Origin: an uncultured Actinomycetes bacterium
Lineage (GTDB): Bacteria > Actinomycetota > Thermoleophilia > Gaiellales > Gaiellaceae
Direction of reading: 5' to 3'
Length of the DNA: 12,199 nucleotides
Assembly: GCA_903930195.1 (NCBI GenBank)
Contig: CAIYXH010000264.1
Location: forward strand, 1-12,199
A program made the translations under genes and the position numbers. Below, piece after piece: positions 1 through 5,532 of the stretch. The notes beneath the pieces are model-generated. The model did no database searches. It was given only the letters and a program-made list of their open reading frames with translations, and had not been told where the DNA came from. Position 1 is the first letter of the stretch; every line of letters begins with the position of its first letter.

Positions 1-25
1 GCTCTCCCAGCTGAGCTAACGCCCC
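1..25 (-). tRNA. tRNA 5' part (cut by window edge), possibly tRNA-Ala
   Basis: Read on the minus strand, these bases form a typical tRNA 5' half: a 7-nt acceptor strand beginning GGGG, then TAGCTCAGCTGGGAGAGC, which is the conserved U8, D-stem and D-loop. The anticodon lies outside the window, so the amino acid cannot be read. The GGGG acceptor start with G at position 3 fits tRNA-Ala best, but Ile or Val are possible. Confidence 0.75.
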
Positions 26-36
26 GTCCGTCCGGA

Positions 37-42
37 ATCGTA
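37..42 (-). promoter_or_regulatory. Candidate -10 box for the tRNA
   Basis: TACGAT on the minus strand lies 11 nt before the tRNA 5' end and fits the TANNNT -10 pattern seen before several other genes here. No clear -35 hexamer is visible; that position falls in the neighbouring palindrome at 50-72. Confidence 0.3.
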
Positions 43-49
43 TCGAGAA

Positions 50-72
50 GGGTCAGACCTCCGGTCTGACTC
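50..72. repeat. Short palindromic intergenic repeat (GTCAGACC / GGTCTGAC)
   Basis: Arms at 52-59 and 63-70 are perfect 8-bp complements around a 3-nt loop and can extend to 50-72 with one G-T pair. Its GGAGTCAGA core (read on the minus strand) recurs at both ends of the inverted-repeat element at 4033-4213, so it may be a small relative of that element. Confidence 0.6.
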
Positions 73-78
73 CAACGC

Positions 79-114
79 GAACGGGGGACAGGGCTCACGC
101 CCTGTCCCCCGTTC
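79..114. repeat. Perfect 15-bp GC-rich palindrome with 6-nt loop
   Basis: Arms 79-93 and 100-114 are exact reverse complements (core GGGGGACAGGG / CCCTGTCCCCC) around CTCACG. There is no T-run on either side, so it is not a standard intrinsic terminator. The GGGGACAG core recurs in the palindromes at 10445-10526, which points to a dispersed REP-like repeat family. Confidence 0.75.
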
Positions 115-133
115 TAGACCTCATGGGCGCCCC

Positions 134-157
134 AAAGCTCCGGATCGCTCCGGGAGC
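134..157 (-). terminator. Candidate intrinsic terminator of the small coiled-coil gene
   Basis: About 25 nt past the stop at 183, minus-strand RNA can form GCTCC(C)GGA-GCGA-TCCGGAGC: an 8-bp stem with one bulged C closed by a GNRA-type tetraloop, followed by TTT. The U-run is short, so termination may be weak. Confidence 0.4.
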
Positions 158-182
158 AGGGGACGCCACATTCGAGCCGAGG

Positions 183-428
183 TTATGCCGCGCGGGAGAG
201 CCGCTCTTCGTGACGCGCGCGCTGAATGATCAGGTCGCGGTCGCCGAAGCGGATCGTGGCGCGGAGCTGGCGCTGCTCTTCCCAGAGCTCTGCCAGCTCG
301 CTGTCGAGCTGATGGTGCTCGCTCTTCAGCTCCTCGTTGTGCCCGAACTCCGAGAGGCTCTTCAGGATTTCGGATCGGCGGTCGGAGAGCCGCTCGATCT
401 CCTTCTTTATGTCGGTCAACGATCGCAT
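183..428 (-). CDS. Small charged coiled-coil protein, function unknown (81 aa)
   Basis: The protein is short, highly charged and free of Gly/Pro-rich stretches. It looks like a two-helix coiled coil: residues about 1-25 (IKKEIERLSDRRSEILKSL) and about 30-60 (heptad-like EELKSEHHQLDSELAELWEEQRQL), ending in a basic tail with FGDRDLIIQRARHEERL. No catalytic motif, signal peptide or membrane segment is seen. It loosely resembles short actinobacterial proteins of the DUF2630 type, but I cannot confirm the family. The ATG at 428 was chosen because the frame upstream, up to 572, is Arg-rich and not protein-like. That leaves about 110-125 nt of 5' leader after a TAGGCT box at 554-559. The gene stands alone, facing the same way as the tRNA. 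Confidence 0.65.
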   Translation of the reverse strand: MRSLTDIKKEIERLSDRRSEILKSLSEFGHNEELKSEHHQLDSELAELWEEQRQLRATIRFGDRDLIIQRARHEERLSRAA

Positions 429-553
429 GTCAGTGAAAACGCTCCTACCCCGGATTCGATTCCCGCCAAACAGACCTCTTGTGCGACCGGGCAGACGAAC
501 GCAAAGCGGTGCTCCGACAGGGTTCCGGACTGTCGCTTGATCTCGATGTCGCA

Positions 554-559
554 AGCCTA
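554..559 (-). promoter_or_regulatory. Candidate -10 box for the 183-428 gene
   Basis: TAGGCT on the minus strand lies in a locally AT-richer stretch (560-600) upstream of the small coiled-coil gene. The same hexamer precedes the genes starting at 7257 and 8868. No convincing -35 is seen. The 573-703 interval has no supported gene. Confidence 0.25.
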
Positions 560-703
560 GCACATCTGACAATGAAAGACTTAGGTTTTATCATCCTCTA
601 ACCAGCAGCTTGGTGACGATGTGCGCGGAATCGCACATGACCGCACGCAGGGCACGGCGATGCCGGCCTGGGCCGCGTCGGAACCAAGGAAATGGCGGGT
701 GAG

Positions 704-2179
704 CTAGGCCCGGAGGCCTTCGTGGATGCGCTCGACGACCGCGGCCATCTCGAGCGTCGAGCCCGTGACGTCGCGGAGGAGCGCGTCGGCCGTCGGGCCC
801 TGCCCGAGCGACCACAGCTCGCGGAGCAGACCGCCGGCGGAGCGGCTCGCGAACCACTCGTTGCCGAACTCGCTGCGCAGGAAGTCGCGCAGCTGTGCCT
901 CGAAGGCCCACGAACGCAGGTAGCCCGTGACGTAGAACGAGCCGTCGATGTCGTCGAGGTAGCTCTCCGGGTTCGCCGGGAGCTTGAGCGCCTCAGTGAG
1001 CAGCTCGGCGTAACGGCCGCGCATCGAGGCCGGATCGTCCGCCTGGAAGAACTCGATCTCGTAGAGGAGCTTCGCGCAGTAGCGGCGCGAGAAGTAGAGG
1101 AGCGAGACCGCGCCCTCGTTCGCGAGCCGCCCGACGTGGGGGACGTCGAGGCGGCGGTTGAGCCAGGCCGCGTCGGTGACGAGGTGCTCGAAGAGCGCCG
1201 CCCAGCCCTCGGTGACCGCGTTGTCGCCGAGGCGCTTCGCCTCCATCGGCAGGTCGGCCGAGGTGTGCGCGAAGTGCTCGGTGTGCCCGGCCTCGTGGAA
1301 GAGCGCCTCCCAGTCGTCCTTGCCGCCGATCGGCTGGATCACGAGCATCACCTTGTCGGGGATCTCGATCGGCGAGCAGAACGCCCGCGGGCTCTTCGAC
1401 GGTCGGTTCTCGAGGTCGAGGTGCACGTTCCGTTGGCCGCTCAGGTCGATGCCGAGGTCGCGGAGCGTGGCTTCGAGCGCCGGGAGCATGCGGTCGGACG
1501 GGTAGGCGACGTCCCATTCGGGCGCCCGGAAGAGGCGCGGGACGTCGTAGGGGCGGGCGTCCGTGAGGCCGACGCCGACGCGGGCGCGGAAGAGACGGTC
1601 GGCCTGCTCCTCCCAGAGCCGCTCCGTTGCGTCGAGGAGCTCGACGCACTGGGCGGCGAGCGACTCGAGGCCGAAGCCGAAGCGCTCGTAGAGCGCGAAG
1701 TAGTTCGGGGCGCCGAGCTGCGAGACCGCGTCCCGGTCGATCCGGGCGGCCTCGAGGTAGACCGGGTTGAGCGATTCGTCGAGCAGCCGGAGGCGCTGCT
1801 CCTCGAGCCGGCCGCGGCGGTCGCGGTCGCCCTCGTTCGCCATCTCGCCGCGCAGCATCCGGTAGGGGATCGTCTTCCCGTCGACGGTCGCCTCGAGCTC
1901 GGTCTCGACCCGCGCGAGCGTCTCCTGATGGGAGCGCGTCAGGTTGCCGAGGAAGCCGTCGCAGGCGAACCGCCACAGCTCCGTCGGGCCGCCTTCGAGC
2001 CGCTGCGCGGTCTCGAGCCGGGTCAGGCTCTCGTGGCGCTCGTAGATCGCCTCGACCTCGAGCGTCGGCTTGTGACCGGCGAGGTGGAGGTAGTACTCCT
2101 CGTCGAGCTCGGCGATGAAGCGGTCGGCTTCGTCGCGGAACGCGTCGAGCTCGCGATTCGATGGCGCTTCAGACGGCAC
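704..2179 (-). CDS. Zinc metallopeptidase, M3-like gluzincin (491 aa)
   Basis: Numbered from the chosen start, the zinc site is HEAGH at residues 295-299, with a third ligand Glu at 324 (TEGWAALFEHL). The Glu falls 25 residues after the second His, the spacing typical of M3-like gluzincins. The protein is almost all alpha-helical, about 490 residues, with no signal peptide, so a cytosolic oligopeptidase is likely. It lacks the canonical GHALH-type active-site helix of characterised oligopeptidases (here GHTEHFAH), so it is a divergent branch; M32 carboxypeptidase is an alternative. GTG at 2179 was chosen over GTG at 2209, because the latter would overlap the start codon of the divergent yjbQ gene and lie upstream of the likely -10 box at 2189-2194. 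Substrate is unknown. Confidence 0.85.
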   Translation of the reverse strand: MPSEAPSNRELDAFRDEADRFIAELDEEYYLHLAGHKPTLEVEAIYERHESLTRLETAQRLEGGPTELWRFACDGFLGNLTRSHQETLARVETELEATVDGKTIPYRMLRGEMANEGDRDRRGRLEEQRLRLLDESLNPVYLEAARIDRDAVSQLGAPNYFALYERFGFGLESLAAQCVELLDATERLWEEQADRLFRARVGVGLTDARPYDVPRLFRAPEWDVAYPSDRMLPALEATLRDLGIDLSGQRNVHLDLENRPSKSPRAFCSPIEIPDKVMLVIQPIGGKDDWEALFHEAGHTEHFAHTSADLPMEAKRLGDNAVTEGWAALFEHLVTDAAWLNRRLDVPHVGRLANEGAVSLLYFSRRYCAKLLYEIEFFQADDPASMRGRYAELLTEALKLPANPESYLDDIDGSFYVTGYLRSWAFEAQLRDFLRSEFGNEWFASRSAGGLLRELWSLGQGPTADALLRDVTGSTLEMAAVVERIHEGLRA

Positions 2180-2187
2180 GGCGTCCG

Positions 2188-2194
2188 TAGGATA
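2188..2194. promoter_or_regulatory. Shared divergent -10 element (TAGGAT plus / TATCCT minus)
   Basis: On the plus strand TAGGAT (2188-2193) lies 8 nt before the GTG of yjbQ. On the minus strand TATCCT (2194-2189) lies 9 nt before the GTG of the peptidase. Both fit TANNNT, they overlap by 5 bp, and neither start has a Shine-Dalgarno sequence. This suggests one symmetric -10 region firing both ways into leaderless or near-leaderless messages. Confidence 0.45.
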
Positions 2195-2201
2195 GGCACC
2201 C

Positions 2202-2600
2202 GTGCACACCCTGACCTACACCTCAGAGCGCAAGACCCAGCTGATCGACATCACGCAGGCCGTCAAGGACGCGGTTGCCGGGCAGGCCGGGGCCGCGGTG
2301 CTCGTCTACGTCCCGCACACCACGGCCGCCGTCACGATCAACGAGAAGATCGACCCGATCCTGATCGAGGATCTCGAGGCGTTCTTCGAGAAGGTCGTCG
2401 GCAACGACTGGGGCTGGCGGCACGACGACGACGACGGGCCGAACGGGCCGTCGCATGGTCGCGCGTCGGTCGCGGGCGCCAACGTCCTCGTGCCGCTCAC
2501 GGACGACGGCGAGCTCGCGCTCGGGCGCTACCAGGCGCTCTTCCTCTGCGAGTTCGACGGCCCGAAGCCACGCTCGGTCTACGTGACGGTCGTCCAGTAG
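2202..2600 (+). CDS. yjbQ: YjbQ/UPF0047 family protein (secondary thiamine-phosphate synthase type)
   Basis: The 132-residue protein matches the small single-domain YjbQ/UPF0047 family along its whole length. It has the N-terminal TLTYTSERKTQLIDIT strand, the HTTAAVTINE segment (residues 39-48), DPILIEDLEAFF (51-62), the NGPSHGRAS loop (81-89) and the GRYQALFLCEFDGPKPR C-terminal strand (108-124). Family members form trimers with conserved His residues, and some have been reported to show weak thiamine-phosphate synthase activity; the true physiological role is unsettled. An acidic insert with four consecutive Asp residues (75-78) precedes the conserved loop. The GTG start at 2202 has no Shine-Dalgarno sequence and lies 8 nt after a -10-like TAGGAT. 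Its stop abuts the rlmD start directly, so the two are co-transcribed. Confidence 0.93.
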   Translation: MHTLTYTSERKTQLIDITQAVKDAVAGQAGAAVLVYVPHTTAAVTINEKIDPILIEDLEAFFEKVVGNDWGWRHDDDDGPNGPSHGRASVAGANVLVPLTDDGELALGRYQALFLCEFDGPKPRSVYVTVVQ

Positions 2601-3971
2601 GTGGCGACGCCGCCGGTCACCCGCGACGAGGAGCTCGAGCTCCGCGTCGAATCGCTCGCCTTCGGCGGGAACGGCGTCGCGCGCCTCGACGGCTTCGTCG
2701 TCTTCGTGCGCGCCGGGCTCCCGGGCGACACGGTCCGCGCGCGAATCACCAAGGTGCAGCGGCGTCACGCCGAGGCGATCACCACGGAAGTGATCGAGGC
2801 CGGGCCGCAGCGCGTCGAGGCGCCGTGCGCGCACTATCCGGCCTGCGGCGGCTGCCGCTTCCAGGATCTCGACTACGAGGCGCAGATCGCAGCCAAGCAG
2901 GCCTGGGTCGAAGATTCGCTGCGGCGTATCGCCGGGATCGCCGAGCCGCCGGTCGGCCAGATCATTCCCGCGGACGACCGCTTCTTCTACCGCAACAAGA
3001 TGGAGTACTCGTTCGCGCCCGGCCCCGATGGCGCCGAGCTCGGCCTGCACCGCGCCGGCCGCTGGGACGAGGTGCTCGACATCGAGCGCTGCTGGCTGAC
3101 GACCGACGTCGGCAACGCGATCCGCAACACCGTGCGCGACTGGGCCCGCGAGGAGCGTCTCGCGCCCTACGACCAGGCTGCGGGCTCCGGTTACCTCCGC
3201 CACCTCGTCATCCGCGAGGGGCGCAACACCGGCCAGGCGCTCGTCCAGCTCGTGACGCACGAGCGCGAGCGCTTCGAGCGCGAGCGCCTGATCGAGGTGC
3301 TCACCGCGCACCCCGAGGTCAAGTCGATCCACTGGGCCGTGAACGACACGCCCGCCGAGATCACGAACCTGCCGACGGTGCTCCTCTGGGGCGACGAGGC
3401 GATCGAGGAGCAGATCGGCGACCTCCGCTTCCGCGTCCGCCCGAATGCCTTCCTGCAGACGAACACCCAGATGGCCGCACGCCTCTACGACCTCGCCCGC
3501 AGCGAGGCCGGTCTCACCGGCGGCGAGACGGTCTACGACCTCTACTGCGGCATCGGCACCATCGGGCTCTCGCTCGCGCAGGACGCGCTGACCGTCTGGG
3601 GCATCGAGGTCTCCGAGGAGTCCGTCGCCTGTGCGATCGAGAACGCCGAGCTGAACGCGATCGGTAACGCTGCCTTCTTCGCCGGGAACGTCGGCCAGGT
3701 CTTGCGCGACCTGCACGAGCGCGCCGGCGACCCGGAGGTCGTCGTCGTCGATCCGCCGCGCGCGGGCCTCGCGGGCAAGGCGCTCAAGCGCCTCGGCGAG
3801 CTCGCGGCTCCCCGCGTCGTCTACGTCTCGTGCAACCCGACGACGCTCGCCGGAGACACGAAGCGGCTCGTCGAGGAGTACGGCTACCGCCTTGTCCGCA
3901 CGACCCCCGTGGACATGTTCCCGCACACGCCGCACGTCGAGTCGGTGTCGGTGCTGGAACGCGCCTCCTAG
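2601..3971 (+). CDS. rlmD: TrmA/RlmC/RlmD-family rRNA/tRNA uracil-5-methyltransferase
   Basis: This SAM-dependent enzyme methylates C5 of a uridine in RNA, most likely 23S rRNA. An N-terminal TRAM-like beta domain (about residues 10-67) is followed by iron-sulfur cysteines C76, C82 and C85 (CAHYPACGGC) and C164 (ERCWL), the full 4Fe-4S set of the RlmD type. The C-terminal methyltransferase fold has DLYCGIGTIGL (313-323) for SAM, DPPRAGL (384-390), the catalytic cysteine C411 in SCNP, and E447 in HVESV as the probable base. All key residues are intact and the length of 456 is normal. The GTG start follows the TAG of yjbQ with no gap and no Shine-Dalgarno sequence, suggesting termination-reinitiation coupling. 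Which uridine is modified (RlmD, RlmC or TrmA specificity) cannot be read from sequence. Confidence 0.93.
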   Translation: MATPPVTRDEELELRVESLAFGGNGVARLDGFVVFVRAGLPGDTVRARITKVQRRHAEAITTEVIEAGPQRVEAPCAHYPACGGCRFQDLDYEAQIAAKQAWVEDSLRRIAGIAEPPVGQIIPADDRFFYRNKMEYSFAPGPDGAELGLHRAGRWDEVLDIERCWLTTDVGNAIRNTVRDWAREERLAPYDQAAGSGYLRHLVIREGRNTGQALVQLVTHERERFERERLIEVLTAHPEVKSIHWAVNDTPAEITNLPTVLLWGDEAIEEQIGDLRFRVRPNAFLQTNTQMAARLYDLARSEAGLTGGETVYDLYCGIGTIGLSLAQDALTVWGIEVSEESVACAIENAELNAIGNAAFFAGNVGQVLRDLHERAGDPEVVVVDPPRAGLAGKALKRLGELAAPRVVYVSCNPTTLAGDTKRLVEEYGYRLVRTTPVDMFPHTPHVESVSVLERAS

Positions 3972-4032
3972 GCGCAGCGGCGTCCCGACCGGATCCGCCT
4001 TCGCTCGGCGCGCCGCGGCGGCCGGCGCACAC

Positions 4033-4213
4033 CCGGAGTCAGATACCTCCGGCTGTCAAGCTGTCCTTTGTAACGATTAAGGCACGAACGGCGGCGGGCT
4101 CGTCGCTCGAAGAACGCGCCCGTGTGCAGGGTATTCGCGCTCCCGGCGTGCGCGCGAAGAGTTACACAATCGTCGCGATGGACAGCTTGACGGCGCGAGG
4201 TATCTGACTCCGG
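4033..4213. mobile_element. 181-bp element bounded by 33-bp inverted repeats (MITE-like or structured RNA)
   Basis: The left arm at 4033-4065 and the reverse complement of the right arm at 4181-4213 match at 30 of 33 positions; the mismatches are clustered at arm positions 18, 19 and 22. The outer 17 bases (CCGGAGTCAGATACCTC) are identical. Complementarity weakens further inward but does not vanish. The interior has no believable gene. It fills nearly all the space between two convergent genes. No clear target-site duplication is visible. It may be a miniature transposable element, a REP-like mosaic, or a bidirectional transcription terminator. Confidence 0.6.
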
Positions 4214-4228
4214 TTGGTTCGAACCGCC

Positions 4229-4945
4229 TCAAGCGCCGTCGGTTCGCTGCCCTGGGCGAACCCGCCGCCAGATCACGTCGGCGTTCGGCACGAGCAGCCC
4301 GAGCGACATCCCCGGCAGCGCCGGCAGGCCGTCCACCGAGAGGACGTGCGCTCCGAGTGTCGTCACGACGAGGCAGACGACGAGCCCCACCCACGTCGCC
4401 CGCGGCCGGAGGCCGAAGCGGACGCTGGCTGCGAGGAACAGGGCGAAGAAGAAGATGTCCGGCAACCCGAGCCGCGCCGCCTCGTGCCCGGGGACGAGGA
4501 ACACGAACGAGAGGTTGTCGAAGACGTTCTCGTGCTTGCCGCTCGCGAGCGTCTTCGTCGGGCCCCAGAAGACGGAGTAGATGTCGACCCAGGGGATGAT
4601 GAGGGCGACGGTCACGATCCACGAGAGCTCCTCGACGAAACGCAGGAACGCCCAGCCGAGCAGTGTCGCGGCGGCGAACTTGCAGAAGTTCTCCGAGATG
4701 TCCTGCCCGGCCCAGGAGAGCACCAGCGCGAGGGCTGCGACGGCCACGAACGCGAACGGCTCGAGCCGGCTCGACGCGAACGGCAGCGTCAGGCCGACGA
4801 GCCCGAAGCAGGCCGGCATCAGCACCAGGCAGACGAGCAGCAGCTCCGGCCAGATCGAAAGCCCGCCGATGTGCGGCACGATATCGTACCAGGCGATCAG
4901 CCCGCCCGCGAGGGCTGCGCCTAGTAGGGAGGCAGTGCGGCCCAC
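4229..4945 (-). CDS. Presenilin/signal-peptide-peptidase-like membrane aspartyl protease homologue (238 aa)
   Basis: A hydrophobic protein with about 7-9 membrane segments that carries the three presenilin/SPP (A22) hallmarks in the right order. These are an Asp in a late helix (D121 in PWVDIYSVFWGP, compare YD...), a second Asp at the start of the next helix (D163 in ARLGLPDIFFFALFL, compare LGLGD), and a PAL motif before the last helix (GLPALPGMSLG, residues 206-216). The Gly just before the second Asp is replaced by Pro (GLPD instead of GLGD), so activity is not certain. If active, it would cleave transmembrane helices inside the membrane. The GTG at 4945 was chosen because it gives a start just before the first hydrophobic segment and overlaps the preceding gene by 25 bp, with GGGGA 3 nt upstream. 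It is the last gene of the operon. Assignment rests on motifs and topology seen by eye. Confidence 0.7.
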   Translation of the reverse strand: MGRTASLLGAALAGGLIAWYDIVPHIGGLSIWPELLLVCLVLMPACFGLVGLTLPFASSRLEPFAFVAVAALALVLSWAGQDISENFCKFAAATLLGWAFLRFVEELSWIVTVALIIPWVDIYSVFWGPTKTLASGKHENVFDNLSFVFLVPGHEAARLGLPDIFFFALFLAASVRFGLRPRATWVGLVVCLVVTTLGAHVLSVDGLPALPGMSLGLLVPNADVIWRRVRPGQRTDGA

Positions 4946-5508
4946 CAGTCCCCGATGGGCGTGAAGGCGTTCCAGAAGGCCGTCTTCGCCGGTTGCTCGT
5001 CGAGTGAGAGGTCGATGTCCGGGACGACGAGCGCCTCGATCGTCGGCGTGAACTGCTGCAGCTCCCCGAGGGTGGCGTCGAGCGGATGGGAGAGCGGGAA
5101 GTCGCTCCCGTTGAGGAAGTCGAGGGCGTCGTCCCCCATCACGACGACGAGCTTCGGCTGCACGATGCGGAGCTCGCGGTTCAGCCAGCTGTGGCTGAGC
5201 TGTTCGTCGGCGCCCGCGAACTTGACACAATTCGTGCCGAAGACCTCGCGGGGATCGACGCGAAGCCGCTCGAGCGACTTCTTCAGCGCATGGCCGGCGC
5301 GCCCATGGAAGGCGACGCCCTCCTGGAGCTCAGGGGCCTGCGGCCCGAACTTGAGCAGTAAGATCGTGCCGAGCGGATGGCCGGTCGGTTGCGCGACGGG
5401 CTGCCCGTCGGCGGTCTCGGCGACCTCGTGCTCCAGACGCAGGATCTCCCTGATCGCCTTGGCGAGGTACCGCTGGTAGATCTCATCTGACGTCACGACG
5501 GTGGCCAC
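4921..5508 (-). CDS. Uracil-DNA glycosylase-fold protein, probably lacking base-excision activity
   Basis: The 195-residue protein fits the UDG superfamily (family 4/5-like). FHGRAGHALKKSLERL (67-82) matches the GRAG-type segment, VFGTNCVKF (89-97) matches the V-TN-VK strand, and SWLNRELRIVQPKLVVVMGDDALDFL (107-132) matches the conserved W-E-KP-V-LG helix-strand. The usual motif 1 (GEAPG) is GPQAPE here, the C-terminal HPS-type motif is absent, and only one Cys (C94) is present, so the 4Fe-4S cluster typical of family 4 cannot form. It is therefore probably a non-repair or divergent member. The GTG start lies 24 bp after the upstream gene, with AAAGGA about 13 nt away. It overlaps the membrane protease gene, so the two are translationally coupled. 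Confidence 0.7.
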   Translation of the reverse strand: MATVVTSDEIYQRYLAKAIREILRLEHEVAETADGQPVAQPTGHPLGTILLLKFGPQAPELQEGVAFHGRAGHALKKSLERLRVDPREVFGTNCVKFAGADEQLSHSWLNRELRIVQPKLVVVMGDDALDFLNGSDFPLSHPLDATLGELQQFTPTIEALVVPDIDLSLDEQPAKTAFWNAFTPIGDWWAALPPY

Positions 5509-5532
5509 AGGAAGCAGAGGATCCTTTCGGGT

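Noticed and set aside
620..703. A possible micro-ORF on the minus strand ending in CPACGHVRFRAHRHQAAG
   Set aside because: The CPACGH looks like half a zinc ribbon, but there is no second Cys pair, no good start and no ribosome-binding site. A decayed gene end is possible but cannot be supported.
692..3667. A 991-codon plus-strand open frame, the longest in the window
   Set aside because: It is Arg/Glu/Ala-rich low-complexity translation lying antisense to the metallopeptidase and then in a wrong frame of yjbQ and rlmD, both of which have clear conserved motifs. It is a GC-rich shadow.
2223..3935. A 570-codon minus-strand open frame opposite yjbQ and rlmD
   Set aside because: It is dominated by Val, Asp, Arg and Leu with no domain pattern and mirrors two well-supported plus-strand genes.
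4216..4225. GGTTCGAACC palindrome resembling a tRNA T-arm or attachment site
   Set aside because: No tRNA acceptor or anticodon sequence lies next to it, no matching second copy is present, and a 10-bp palindrome is expected by chance.
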